Source: RUG100 sp050953405 | Lineage (GTDB): Bacteria > Bacillota > Clostridia > Peptostreptococcales > Anaerovoracaceae | Assembly (NCBI GenBank): GCA_050953405.1 | Contig: JBMNMP010000002.1 | Span: forward strand, 1-64,000 | DNA length: 64,000 nucleotides | Direction: 5' to 3' | Shown: positions 1 to 8,159 of the stretch, in pieces | How positions within the stretch are numbered: position 1 is the first letter of the stretch | Layout of the letters: every line of letters starts with the position of its first letter | Program-made: the position numbers and the translations under genes | Notes under the pieces: model-generated | Databases searched by the model: none | What the model saw: the letters and a program-made list of their open reading frames with translations, nothing else | Told to the model about the DNA's origin: nothing

Positions 1-368
1 CCATTGCTGATGCCTCGCATGTGACAGAAGCAGATTATTTTGGTGTCCAGTCCGGCAATAAAGATCCGGATAAATTTGCAGCCAGCGGTTTGACAGCAAG
101 CAAGGCCGAAACAGTGGAAGCTCCTGTCATCAATGAGTTCCCGATCTGCCTCGAATGCCGGTTCATTGAATACCAGGACAGTGAATATGGATGCGGCGTA
201 ATCGGTAAGGTCATAAATGTTACGGCCGATGAAAAAGTAATGCCGGATGGCAAATTGGATATGTCACTCGTTGACGCTATTGCTTTTGATCCGTATACGC
301 ATGGTTACTATAAGGTGACCGAACGAGCAGGTGAAGCCTTTAAGGACGGCCTTCAGCTTATAAAATAA
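1..368 (+). CDS. Flavin reductase family protein (5' end outside window)
   Basis: This is the C-terminal part of a small flavin-binding split-barrel protein of the flavin reductase/flavoredoxin family. The frame is already open at base 3, reading IADASHVTEADYFG, so the real start lies upstream. Visible family features are the segment ADYFGVQSGN followed by DKFAASGLT, the stretch APVINEFPICLECR, and a C-terminal half typical of family members with a conserved Cys-Gly. Such proteins bind FMN and pass electrons from NAD(P)H or partner proteins. Substrate and partner cannot be told from this fragment. The call rests on remembered family pattern. Confidence 0.75.
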   Translation, partial: IADASHVTEADYFGVQSGNKDPDKFAASGLTASKAETVEAPVINEFPICLECRFIEYQDSEYGCGVIGKVINVTADEKVMPDGKLDMSLVDAIAFDPYTHGYYKVTERAGEAFKDGLQLIK

Positions 369-450
369 GTTCAACACTCGTCATCAATTTTGTTATTGCA
401 ATTCCCGGGAAAATATCATATACTCTGAGCGGTATAAGGAGGAGAGTAGC

Positions 451-615
451 ATGAACAAGACTTTACAGATGACGTTTAAAATAATAGCATTGCTTGGATT
501 TATTGGTGTGCTCTTATCAATAGGAATGGATCTTGACAGACGGGTCCTTATGATCTGTTGTACCGTGGCAGCCGTGGGCAGCTTTATCGCATTGCGGCAG
601 ACGAAAAGAAAGTAA
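451..615 (+). CDS. Small membrane protein, 54 residues
   Basis: This short ORF begins with ATG 7 bases after a strong ribosome site (AAGGAGGAG at 437-445). It has two hydrophobic segments (about residues 9-24 and 31-47), separated by DLDRR and ending in the basic tail RQTKRK, so it is probably a two-pass membrane peptide. I do not recognise a family. It lies alone between the flavin reductase and a hairpin terminator. The ribosome site and the clean two-helix pattern are the main support. Confidence 0.6.
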   Translation: MNKTLQMTFKIIALLGFIGVLLSIGMDLDRRVLMICCTVAAVGSFIALRQTKRK

Positions 616-675
616 GGGCATCCGGTTTTTTCGCAGAATTATCCCTTGCATGGGATACTGAATGATCATTGAAAT

Positions 676-710
676 GGTGGCAGGGAAATTTTCTCTCTGC
701 CATTATTTAT
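676..710 (+). terminator. Intrinsic terminator after the small membrane protein
   Basis: TGGCAG pairs with CTGCCA around an A/T-rich loop and is followed by ATTATTTATTTT. It separates the upstream genes from the PadR operon. Confidence 0.6.
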
Positions 711-723
711 TTTACGAAAACTG

Positions 724-780
724 TTGACTTTTATATCGCACTGCGACATACTAACTATATCGAAGTGCGATGTATCGCAC
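724..780 (+). promoter_or_regulatory. Promoter and palindromic operator of the PadR operon
   Basis: TTGACT (724-729) and CATACT (747-752) are 17 bases apart. The spacer holds the near-palindrome TATCGCACTGCGACATA (734-750). A perfect inverted repeat, GTGCGAT-GT-ATCGCAC, lies just downstream at 765-780. PadR regulators commonly repress their own operon through such sites, so the two related palindromes are good candidates for autorepression. The promoter and repeats are visible. Their use by PadR is inferred. Confidence 0.65.
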
Positions 781-803
781 TGGAATGAACGGGAGGTGTG
801 TGA

Positions 804-1118
804 ATGGATCAACACATAAAAAAAGTATATGTTCCAATGACGGAAACTGCTTTTCTCATCTTACTGTGCTTGCGAAAGCCGAATCATGGATATGGTGTTG
901 TTCAAATGGTCGACAAAATGACTGATGGTGCTGTCAGACTTGCACCCGGCACAATGTACGGCAGCTTATCAAAAATGGAAAAGGACAAGATAATCCGTTT
1001 TATTCGTGAAGAAGATAAGCGAAAGATCTATCAGATCACGGATCTGGGATCAGAAGTTCTGCAGCTTGAACGTAATCGAATTGAACGCTTGTATAAGATA
1101 GCTCAGGAGGAAATGTAG
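804..1118 (+). CDS. PadR family transcriptional regulator
   Basis: This 104-residue winged-helix regulator has the PadR-type pattern LILLCLRKPNHGYGVVQMV, then APGTMYGSLSKMEKDK for the recognition helix and wing, and KRKIYQITDLG. It is a short PadR with only a brief C-terminal dimerisation helix. The start ATG follows GGGAGGTG at a normal distance. The next gene starts 1 base after its stop, so the two are translationally coupled. PadR plus DUF2812 is a common pair in Clostridia, in which the regulator usually senses envelope or drug stress. The effector here is unknown. Confidence 0.9.
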   Translation: MDQHIKKVYVPMTETAFLILLCLRKPNHGYGVVQMVDKMTDGAVRLAPGTMYGSLSKMEKDKIIRFIREEDKRKIYQITDLGSEVLQLERNRIERLYKIAQEEM

Positions 1119-1119
1119 A

Positions 1120-1650
1120 ATGGAAGTAAAGAAACAATTCAAATGGTTTACAATCTTTGAATATGAAAAAGAACAAGATTATTTGAGGGAAATGCACAAG
1201 TCAGGCTGGAAATTTGTTAAGGTAACCGGCCTCGGAATGTACCATTTTGAAAAATGCCTTCCCCGGGATGTGGTCTATCAATTGGATTACAACAAGGATG
1301 GACGTGCTCATAAAGATGAATATTTGAAAATGTTCGATGATTGCGGCTGGGAATACATACAGGATTATTTCGGTTACAGTTACTTTAGAAAAGCTGTTTC
1401 TGATGAAGGTCCAGCAGAAGAAATTTTTTGCGATGACGAATCAAGACTCCTGATGATGCAGCATGTGTTTAAAGGAAGAATGCTGCCACTGTTGATTATA
1501 TTTTTCGTCGGATTATTACCGGGTTTACTTATCAACTTGTTTTACACCCGTGATTATTTAATAGCTGCGTTTGCCGGTGGTGTTCTAGCCATGTACATTG
1601 TGATATTTGTCATATTCTTTGTGAAATATCGCCAGTATAAAAGGAGGTAA
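1120..1650 (+). CDS. DUF2812 domain membrane protein
   Basis: The 176-residue protein begins with a soluble DUF2812 domain (about residues 5-95): FEYEKEQDYLREMHKSGWKF, then a YHFEKC segment and DDCGWEYIQDYFGYSYFRK. Two transmembrane helices follow (about residues 120-140 and 145-167), with a basic tail. DUF2812 proteins are nearly always encoded beside PadR regulators and are thought to act with them in membrane stress responses. The molecular role is unknown. The ribosome site AGGAGG lies inside the end of the PadR gene. Confidence 0.85.
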   Translation: MEVKKQFKWFTIFEYEKEQDYLREMHKSGWKFVKVTGLGMYHFEKCLPRDVVYQLDYNKDGRAHKDEYLKMFDDCGWEYIQDYFGYSYFRKAVSDEGPAEEIFCDDESRLLMMQHVFKGRMLPLLIIFFVGLLPGLLINLFYTRDYLIAAFAGGVLAMYIVIFVIFFVKYRQYKRR

Positions 1651-1654
1651 AAAA

Positions 1655-1753
1655 ATGTGTGATTTTATTCAAGCTGCATTACCGTGGATTCTGATGGGAT
1701 TGTTTGTAGCCGTTAGTATGACATTTCTTGATAACAAAAAAGAAAAGAAATAA
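1655..1753 (+). CDS. Small membrane peptide of the PadR operon, 32 residues
   Basis: ATG sits 6 bases after AAAGGAGG, which overlaps the stop of the DUF2812 gene. The peptide has a single hydrophobic helix (IQAALPWILMGLFVAVSM) and the highly charged tail DNKKEKK. It is probably the third gene of the PadR operon. Its close coupling and single helix suggest a regulatory or accessory membrane peptide. No family is recognised. Confidence 0.6.
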   Translation: MCDFIQAALPWILMGLFVAVSMTFLDNKKEKK

Positions 1754-1800
1754 TTTGCAGATTTCTCCCGGGAGATGAATAGCCTTCGATCAGATAAATC

Positions 1801-1834
1801 AGTTTTTCCTGATTACTCTCAGGAAAAACTTTCT
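1801..1834 (+). terminator. Terminator hairpin after the PadR operon
   Basis: AGTTTTTCCTGA pairs perfectly over 12 bases with TCAGGAAAAACT around the loop TTACTC, followed by TTCT. The rest of the gap to base 2060 is A/T-rich and holds no convincing ORF. A tRNA T-arm-like sequence on the minus strand at 1838-1854 is discussed in the findings. Confidence 0.6.
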
Positions 1835-2060
1835 CATGTTGGATTTGAACCAACTTCAGCTTACTGCGAGCATATAGATAATTATTTATAGTTCTTAATA
1901 AAATCTTAAAATATCTTAATAATAATACAATACATACACAAAATTTGATATGTATAATTTTGAGCTAACAAGTCCCTGATTTTATAAGTCGATAAAGGAA
2001 TTTTAGAAGGAAAGAGAGGAGAGGATGTTCCTGCAGTCTGCAGGAACGGGAGAAGATTTT

Positions 2061-3857
2061 ATGAAAACAAGTGTAAGAAAAGCTATGAGATGGACCATTA
2101 TGATGCTGGTAATATTGGGGATGCTGGGAATGTCCGCAAATATGACATTTGCAGATTCCGCATCCATATCTTATACCGCTCACAGCGCTGATAATGGCGG
2201 AGGCACGAAAGACCTCTGGGTGACAGGCCCTGATGGAACGAATGAAGTTGTATATTGTTACAATGTCAATTTGAAATGGCCCGGACATGAGTTTGATCCG
2301 GAGCAGGACTACAGTCCGGGGTATACAAAGGTAAAGTACAGTAATTTTTCTGATATACAGAAGAAAAACATCTTGAAAACTTTGTGGCTGGGATACCCGA
2401 ATAACAAGGCGGGAATCCAGCAAAAGTATAACCTCAGCGATACTACGTTCCGATCTTTTACCCAGTCAATATTGTGGGTCTATACGGATGGGGAACCATT
2501 AGGCAGTGCCGGACGTTATTCAAGTGAAGAGAGGGCACAGCTGCAGAAGGTTTATAATGATTTCACGAATAGTGAGAGCATGCCGCCTGAAAATTTTACT
2601 CTTAATTATTATCAAAACCCGTATGGGAACGGAGGTAATCCGGATACAGGATTGTTTGTTCAAGATTTGCTGGGATCAGAATTTGTGCCGATCACACCTG
2701 GTACAGAAACAAAAGATGTGAGTTTCTCGAAGACTGCGGTGAACGGAACTGAAGAACTGCCTGGAGCAGAGCTCAAGGTGGTAAAGGGTGAAGGAGCCGA
2801 TGGCGACGTAGTACAAGCGTGGACTTCCGGAAAGGAGCAGAAGAAGCTCACCTTGGAAGAGGGTACTTACACCATGGTGGAGACATCTGCACCTGACGGA
2901 TATGAGACAGCAGAGAGCATCGCTTTCCGGGTTAGCAAGAACGGAAAGGTAGAGATCAAATCAGGAGACAAGTGGATAGAACAGGATCAGGCACTGGTGC
3001 ACATGCAGGATACCAGAAAGCCGGAAGACAAGACTGTTGATGTGAGTTTTTCGAAGACTGCAGTGAACGGAACTGAAGAACTGCCGGGAGCAGAGCTCAA
3101 GGTGGTAAAGGGTGAAGGAGCCGATGGCGACGTAGTACAAGCATGGACTTCCGGAAAGGAACAGAAGAAGATCACATTGGAAGAGGGCACTTACACCATG
3201 GTGGAGACATCTGCGCCGGACGGATATGAGACAGCAGAGAGCATCGTTTTCCGGGTTACCAGGGACGGAAAAGTGGAGATCAAAACCGGAGATCAGTGGA
3301 CAATGCAGAATCAGGCACTGGTGCACATGCAGGATGCAAAAAAGCCGGAAGGCAAGACCGTTGATGTGAGTTTTTCTAAGACTGCAGTGAACGGAACTGA
3401 AGAACTGCCGGGAGCAGAACTCAAGGTGGTAAAGGGTGAAGGAGCCAATGGAGAGGTAGTACAAGCATGGACTTCCGGAAATGAGCAGAAGAAGCTCTCT
3501 TTGGAAGAGGGTACTTACACCATGGTGGAGACTTCAGCACCGGATGGATATGAGACAGCAGAGAACATCGTTTTCCGGGTTACCAGGGACGGAAAGGTGG
3601 AGATCAAAACCGGAGACCAGTGGACGGCACAGGATCAGGCACTGGTGCATATGCAGGATGCAAAGAAACATTCTGACAGACCGAATAAACCTGGTGACAA
3701 GGACAAAATCAAGCCGCAAAAACCAGGCGGCAAAGATCAGAGTCCATCTACTGTCAGGAAGGTTCCGAAGACAGGTGACAGCAGTGAGGTGACCCTGTGG
3801 TTCATACTGGCAGCATTGATGATCTTGATAGTGAGTAAAAGAAAAGCAGTAAAATAA
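2061..3857 (+). CDS. Thioester-domain surface adhesin with three SpaA/Cna-B-like repeats and LPXTG-type anchor
   Basis: This is a cell-wall protein of about 598 residues. A basic signal peptide (MKTSVRKAMRW then a hydrophobic core) is followed by a thioester domain. The Cys at about residue 66 (VVYCYNVN) and the Gln at about 135 (FTQSILW) form the usual Cys-Gln thioester pair, which in Gram-positive adhesins can bind host surfaces covalently. Three nearly identical SpaA-like repeats follow (VSFSKTAVNGTEELPGAELK), then a Lys/Pro-rich linker and the sorting signal VPKTGD, a hydrophobic helix and KRKAVK. An upstream ATG at 2025 would add 12 residues. I prefer 2061 because the signal peptide starts there and GGGAGAAG precedes it. 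No sortase gene is in the window. Confidence 0.85.
   Translation: MKTSVRKAMRWTIMMLVILGMLGMSANMTFADSASISYTAHSADNGGGTKDLWVTGPDGTNEVVYCYNVNLKWPGHEFDPEQDYSPGYTKVKYSNFSDIQKKNILKTLWLGYPNNKAGIQQKYNLSDTTFRSFTQSILWVYTDGEPLGSAGRYSSEERAQLQKVYNDFTNSESMPPENFTLNYYQNPYGNGGNPDTGLFVQDLLGSEFVPITPGTETKDVSFSKTAVNGTEELPGAELKVVKGEGADGDVVQAWTSGKEQKKLTLEEGTYTMVETSAPDGYETAESIAFRVSKNGKVEIKSGDKWIEQDQALVHMQDTRKPEDKTVDVSFSKTAVNGTEELPGAELKVVKGEGADGDVVQAWTSGKEQKKITLEEGTYTMVETSAPDGYETAESIVFRVTRDGKVEIKTGDQWTMQNQALVHMQDAKKPEGKTVDVSFSKTAVNGTEELPGAELKVVKGEGANGEVVQAWTSGNEQKKLSLEEGTYTMVETSAPDGYETAENIVFRVTRDGKVEIKTGDQWTAQDQALVHMQDAKKHSDRPNKPGDKDKIKPQKPGGKDQSPSTVRKVPKTGDSSEVTLWFILAALMILIVSKRKAVK
2715..3662 (+). repeat. Three 324-base tandem repeats encoding prealbumin-like domains
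   Basis: Units start at about 2715, 3039 and 3363, an exact period of 324 bases (108 residues). The copies differ at few positions, for example in the segments ESIAFRVSK and ESIVFRVTR. Such near-identity favours copy-number change by recombination. Confidence 0.9.
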
Positions 3858-3913
3858 GTGGTAATTTTGTAACGCGCGCCACAATCAAAGTAGCTAGATA
3901 GTTTTGTATATCG

Positions 3914-3953
3914 GGCCAGGTTGTTTTCAATTTGCAACCTGGCCTGTTTTTTA
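3914..3953 (+). terminator. Strong intrinsic terminator after the adhesin gene
   Basis: GGCCAGGTTG pairs with CAACCTGGCC and is followed by TGTTTTTTAT. The gap from 3858 to 4134 otherwise shows only A/T-rich sequence. Confidence 0.85.
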
Positions 3954-4134
3954 TCTGTTCGTCGCTGAAATAGTTTTCAAAGATCAGTTGAAAGCATTCC
4001 GTATTATTTGTACAATAAATACGTTGATCAAAAAAAATCCAAGTGAGCATTATCGCATCATAGAGAAAAAGAGAACAGGGATAGAGTACCTGTTTTAGAG
4101 TATATACATTCGCGGGATAAGGAGATAAACAATT

Positions 4135-4896
4135 ATGCACTACACAGGACAGGTATACAGACCACCAACGGAAGCAAACACACCATTGTTGGAAGTGACT
4201 GCAGGTTGTTCATATAACCGGTGTGCTTTCTGCACGATGTATGACAGGACGGAATTTTCCATATCACCAGAGGATAATATCATAAGTGATTTGAGAGAGC
4301 TGTCAGTCATCAAAGATAGAATCAATCGTATATATCTGTTGAATGGGGATCCATTTGTTTTGCCTGCAGAGAAGCTCCTGCGCATAGCTGAGCTGATTCA
4401 TGAATATCTGCCGAAAGTGTCTCTGATCACATGCTATGCATCGATCAGAGATATTAAAAATAAGAGCTTCGAGGATATTCAGAAATTGAGAGAAGCCGGA
4501 ATGGACTATATAGCAATCATCATGAACGGGATCGCCGACAGGGAAAAGTCGCAGGAACACGTGGAGGCTACGGTCAGATTACTGAATGAGACACAGCCTG
4601 CAGGTGTAGGACCTATGTCTACTTCAGTCTCTCCAGGTTCAGAATTAGAGGCCTTAAGAAATCAGGGAATATACACTGAACTCACGGAAGGTGAGATCCT
4701 TGAGGAGGAGATAGCCCTTTTGGAGGGTCTGGAGCTTGATCCGCAAGCCTTCTGGTTTGGAAGTCACATATTTAATAATGTATCTGTTTCCGGTATTTTC
4801 AAGCAAAAGGATGAAATGCTGGCCAGGTTAAAAGCAGGGCTCGAAGCCATGAGTGAAGAAGAGCGAAGTTCTATTCGCGATAGAGGGCATATTTAG
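4135..4896 (+). CDS. Radical SAM protein with apparent internal deletion
   Basis: The N-terminus YTGQVYRPPTEANTPLLEV and the cluster motif GCSYNRCAFC (CX4CX2C, a spacing usual in this HemN-like subfamily) identify a radical SAM protein that should bind a 4Fe-4S cluster and SAM. At 253 residues it is shorter than the roughly 290 I expect. The sequence runs from IQKLREAGMDY straight into IIMNGIADREKSQEHVEAT. Relatives have about 36 further residues between two similar LR/K-x-AG motifs, including a GVESG-type SAM-binding strand. A deletion by recombination between those motifs would explain this, and activity is doubtful. The start follows AAGGAGAT. The reaction is unknown. Confidence 0.75.
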   Translation: MHYTGQVYRPPTEANTPLLEVTAGCSYNRCAFCTMYDRTEFSISPEDNIISDLRELSVIKDRINRIYLLNGDPFVLPAEKLLRIAELIHEYLPKVSLITCYASIRDIKNKSFEDIQKLREAGMDYIAIIMNGIADREKSQEHVEATVRLLNETQPAGVGPMSTSVSPGSELEALRNQGIYTELTEGEILEEEIALLEGLELDPQAFWFGSHIFNNVSVSGIFKQKDEMLARLKAGLEAMSEEERSSIRDRGHI

Positions 4897-4982
4897 GTGA
4901 TAGCCGGCAGACGGTCATGTCAGCATCGAGCCTTCGCCAAAAACGACATCATTGGCAAATGAAAGAAAGGAGGACTCTGTGA

Positions 4983-5789
4983 ATGGGTGATTTACTGATT
5001 CGTAAGGTAGAGGTAAAAAATGTGATCACAAAATCTAATCTCCCGGTATGCGAGTTTTCTGTAAATCCGTATGTGGGTTGCACGCATGGCTGTAAATATT
5101 GCTATGCGCGTTTCATGAAGCGGTTCACTGATCATCATGAGCCATGGGGAGAATTTCTGGATGTGAAAGTATGGCCGCCAATAAAAAATCCTGCAAAGTA
5201 TGCGGGGAGAGAGCTCTTTATTGGCTCGGTCACAGACCCCTATAACCCGCAGGAGAAAACATATAAGCGCACCAGGACGCTTCTTGAAGAACTGAAAGGC
5301 AGTGAGGCCAGGCTGAGCATTCAGACCAAGTCTGATCTGGTTTTGAGGGACGCAGAGCTTATCAAATCTTTTCCGGATGCCAGAGTGGGATTCAGCATCA
5401 ACACAATGGATGAATCTTTCAGAGGTGATATGGATCGTGGTGTGAGTATAGCAAGGCGCGTGGAAGCGATGAAAACGCTCCATGAACAAGGCATCCGCAC
5501 GACCTGTTTTATCTCACCGATATTTCCGGGGATAACGGATACGGAGGCCATCATCGACCGGGTAAAAGATTATTGTAATCTTATCTGGCTCGAAAATTTG
5601 AATCTCCGCGGAGACTATAAATCGATTGTTCTGGATTATATTCACGAAAGATACGCGGAGCTGGATCCGCTATATGATGAAATCTATCGCCATGGCAGTC
5701 GCCGGTACTGGAAAGAACTGGACGCACAAATACGGGACTTTGCCGGAAACAGAGGGCTCTCATATGTTCGCAACGATGATACAATGTAA
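4983..5789 (+). CDS. SPL-family radical SAM protein (Rv2578c-like)
   Basis: This 268-residue protein has the standard cluster motif CTHGCKYCYARFMKR (CX3CX2C), followed by FIGSVTDPYNPQEK and LSIQTKSDLVLRD. These are features of the COG1533 radical SAM group related to spore photoproduct lyase. It lacks the spore photoproduct lyase N-terminal region, and members of this group mostly have unknown substrates. ATG at 4983 follows AAAGGAGG. A GTG three bases earlier is in another frame and stops at once. It may be co-transcribed with the previous radical SAM gene (86-base gap). Confidence 0.85.
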   Translation: MGDLLIRKVEVKNVITKSNLPVCEFSVNPYVGCTHGCKYCYARFMKRFTDHHEPWGEFLDVKVWPPIKNPAKYAGRELFIGSVTDPYNPQEKTYKRTRTLLEELKGSEARLSIQTKSDLVLRDAELIKSFPDARVGFSINTMDESFRGDMDRGVSIARRVEAMKTLHEQGIRTTCFISPIFPGITDTEAIIDRVKDYCNLIWLENLNLRGDYKSIVLDYIHERYAELDPLYDEIYRHGSRRYWKELDAQIRDFAGNRGLSYVRNDDTM

Positions 5790-5875
5790 AAGCCATTCAA
5801 TGCGCCGCCTGTGATTGTGAACTTTTTCTATCATGAAGAGATCAGGAAAAACGCTTACCGAAAGGGGAAAGTCAG

Positions 5876-6448
5876 ATGACCGAGAAAGAGAAAATGCTGA
5901 AACAAATGCTGTATGATGCGAATAATGACAGAGATTTGCTGGCTGAAAGGGCGAAAGCCAAAGATCTCTGTTATGAATTCAATCAGCTTCGTCCTTCAGA
6001 TGAAAAGGGACAGCAGTTACTAATGAAAAAATTGCTGGGGAAGACGAAGGATGCATTTCGTATTCTTGCACCTTTCTGGTGTGACTATGGCTACAACATC
6101 GAAATCGGAGAAGATTTCTTTGCCAATCACAATACTGTCATTCTCGACGGGGCCAAAGTAAAATTTGGCGATAATGTTTTTATTGCACCTGATTGTGGTT
6201 TTTATACAGCCGGACATCCGATTGATTTCGAACGTCGAAACCGGGGATTAGAGTATGCCCGTCCCATTACGATCGGCGATAACGTATGGATCGGTGCGGG
6301 AGTCCAGGTCATGCCGGGAGTTACAATCGGCAGCAATGTCGTTATTGTGGCCGGCAGTGTTGTCTTGAAAGATATTCAGGGTGATTCAGTAGCCGCTGGC
6401 AATCCCTGCAAGGTTATTCGAGCAATTACAGAGGAAGACAGGGTATAA
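5876..6448 (+). CDS. Sugar O-acetyltransferase, maltose/galactoside (Maa/LacA) type
   Basis: This 190-residue left-handed beta-helix enzyme has an N-terminal cap (MTEKEKMLKQMLYDANNDRD). Hexapeptide repeats follow, such as IGEDFFANHNTVILDGAKV and ITIGDNVWIGAGVQVMPGV, and then GSVVLKD and AAGNPCKVIR. The conserved His of the active site is in YTAGHPID. It transfers acetyl from acetyl-CoA to a sugar hydroxyl, probably maltose, glucose or a galactoside. The start follows GAAAGGGG. It may be read with the dioxygenase-like gene 85 bases downstream. Confidence 0.9.
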   Translation: MTEKEKMLKQMLYDANNDRDLLAERAKAKDLCYEFNQLRPSDEKGQQLLMKKLLGKTKDAFRILAPFWCDYGYNIEIGEDFFANHNTVILDGAKVKFGDNVFIAPDCGFYTAGHPIDFERRNRGLEYARPITIGDNVWIGAGVQVMPGVTIGSNVVIVAGSVVLKDIQGDSVAAGNPCKVIRAITEEDRV

Positions 6449-6533
6449 TAGATACAGGCGCAAGGTGCCCTGCTGCACATCTCCGATCAGGAAAGCAGAG
6501 GCTTACAATATCGCTGAAATGGAGGAAATAACA

Positions 6534-7310
6534 ATGTTACAAAAAGATGATAGATTACCCGTCATGTTTGTCGGTCATGGATCGCCGATGAATGCCATAG
6601 GCCGCAACCGTGCCAATGAGAGCTGGAAAAATACAGGCAGCAAGCTAGGTAAGCCACCGGTTATTATTGCGGTGTCTGCACACTGGACCACGCATGGAAC
6701 TGCGGTCAGAACAGCATCCGAAAATAAACAGATCTATGACATGTACGGGTTTCCAAAGGAGCTCTACGAAGTGCACTATGAACCTCAGGGAGCACCGGAA
6801 TACGCAGCTCGTGTGCTGGAACTGCTCGGCGGGTACGGACATGAAGACAACAGCTGGGGCATCGACCACGGAATTTGGAGCGTTCTCAGCAATATGTACC
6901 CGGATGCCGATGTGCCGGTTGTTATGGTCAGCACCGATGTAGATGCAAGCCCTGAAAAACTTTTGGCGACCGGTCAGAAACTGGCGGCTCTTCGCAGCGA
7001 GGGGGCTATGATCATCGCCAGCGGAAATGTGGTCCACAATCTCAGAATGGTGGACTGGGGCAATGAGAATGGTGAAGACTGGGCAGATGCTTTTGATCAT
7101 GCCATCACCGATGCCGTCAGGGCTGGAGACACGGCTGCCGTTATCAATTATGAAAAGCTTGAGGGTTCAAGACTCGCCGTCCCCACTACAGAACATTTCG
7201 CACCGCTTCTGATTGCTCTTGGTGCTGCAGAGGGAGATGATCGTGTTGTTGTCTGGAACGAGTACCGTGAACTTGGATCCATGTCCATGACATCATTTAT
7301 ATGGGGCTGA
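6534..7310 (+). CDS. 4,5-DOPA extradiol dioxygenase family (YgiD-like)
   Basis: The 258-residue protein matches the LigB-type DODA family: LPVMFVGHGSPMNAI, then SAHWTTHG, WGIDHGIWSVLSNMYP and SGNVVHNLR. The His and Glu residues in these motifs form the metal site. The family opens catechol rings or, in some members, acts on unknown aromatics with Zn or Fe. An oxygen-dependent role is odd in an anaerobe, so another activity is possible. I start at ATG 6534 after GGAGG rather than an upstream in-frame start at 6465 that lacks a ribosome site. This matches the usual family length. Confidence 0.85.
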   Translation: MLQKDDRLPVMFVGHGSPMNAIGRNRANESWKNTGSKLGKPPVIIAVSAHWTTHGTAVRTASENKQIYDMYGFPKELYEVHYEPQGAPEYAARVLELLGGYGHEDNSWGIDHGIWSVLSNMYPDADVPVVMVSTDVDASPEKLLATGQKLAALRSEGAMIIASGNVVHNLRMVDWGNENGEDWADAFDHAITDAVRAGDTAAVINYEKLEGSRLAVPTTEHFAPLLIALGAAEGDDRVVVWNEYRELGSMSMTSFIWG

Positions 7311-7341
7311 CGCATTTTTTCTTTGTGAGGCTAAATCACCA

Positions 7342-7370
7342 TTGTTTTGTCGTTTCAGGACAGATATAAT
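7342..7370 (+). promoter_or_regulatory. Promoter of the LytTR/GHKL two-component operon
   Basis: TTGTTT (7342-7347), a 17-base spacer and TATAAT (7365-7370). The spacer contains TGTCGTTTC, a 9-mer also present before the large surface-protein gene at about 9481, which hints at shared control. Confidence 0.55.
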
Positions 7371-7412
7371 TATGATGAATAATTCGAGTACGTACAAGGA
7401 AAATAGTTGATA

Positions 7413-8159
7413 ATGTTGAACATCGCCATTGTATATGATAGAAAAGATGATAGAGAAGAGCTGAGCAATATTCTCAGAGCTTATGCGGCAACTGTCGGAG
7501 AAAAACTTTCCATAAAGCATTTTGAAAGCGCAGAGACCCTGCTTGACAACTATCAGCCTTTTCTGTACACGATTATTTTTCTAGATATCTACATGAGCGG
7601 CATGACCGGGATGCAGGCAGCGGAAGCCATTCGAGAGACGGATGGGGATACTATTTTGATTTTCCTGACGACCAGCAAAGAACACCGTGCCGATGCTCTG
7701 CACAATCATGCTTTTGATTATCTTGAAAAGCCGACTGACCGGGCACAGGTCTTCCGTATCATGGATGACATTCTCAGAAGAAAAACATCACTGGAAGACA
7801 GCCTGACCTTCTCCATGAACCGGATTCCCTATACGATCTGTTACCGGGATATCATGGCAGTCAGTTCCTCTTCCCACAGCGTATTGATTTACGATAAAGA
7901 GGGCAGAGAGTATCGCCCGCGTTTATCGTTTACCGGTATTTCAGAAGAACTGCTGAAGGACAGGAGATTTCTCCCCATCATACGAGGCGTGATCGTTAAT
8001 ATGGATTTTATACAGGATTTCAGAAACGGAGTTTGCTTTCTGGAGCGGAAGATGGAATTCCCATGCAATCTCAGGAAGGAAAAGCAGCTGATTCAAACAT
8101 GGCAGAATTACAATTTTCAGAAACTGAGAAATGAAGCAGGCAAGAGGAGGAGAGGATGA
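7413..8159 (+). CDS. LytTR-family response regulator
   Basis: The N-terminal receiver domain (about residues 1-120) has the phosphorylation Asp in IIFLDIYMSGMTG, followed by the Thr of LTTSKE and the Lys of YLEKPTD. A LytTR DNA-binding domain follows (RIPYTICYRDIMAVSSSSHS through LRKEKQL). Regulators of this type (AgrA, VirR) bind pairs of direct repeats spaced about two helical turns apart. The TTG at 7407 is an alternative start, closer to the AAGG ribosome site. The gene overlaps the kinase start by 4 bases (ATGA), so the two are coupled. A likely target is the surface-protein gene at 9582. Confidence 0.9.
   Translation: MLNIAIVYDRKDDREELSNILRAYAATVGEKLSIKHFESAETLLDNYQPFLYTIIFLDIYMSGMTGMQAAEAIRETDGDTILIFLTTSKEHRADALHNHAFDYLEKPTDRAQVFRIMDDILRRKTSLEDSLTFSMNRIPYTICYRDIMAVSSSSHSVLIYDKEGREYRPRLSFTGISEELLKDRRFLPIIRGVIVNMDFIQDFRNGVCFLERKMEFPCNLRKEKQLIQTWQNYNFQKLRNEAGKRRRG

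Noticed and set aside
1838..1854. A functional tRNA gene
   Set aside because: Only the T arm fits. The acceptor, D and anticodon arms cannot be formed.
2715..3662. Regular repeats as a CRISPR array
   Set aside because: The unit is 324 bases, in frame, and encodes protein domains. No short repeat-spacer pattern occurs anywhere in the window.
6465..6533. N-terminal extension of the DODA-like gene
   Set aside because: There is no ribosome site and it does not fit the family. The start at 6534 follows GGAGG.
7342..7370. LytTR repeat pair in the two-component promoter
   Set aside because: Only one TGTCGTTTC copy is present. No second repeat at 21-22 bases was found.
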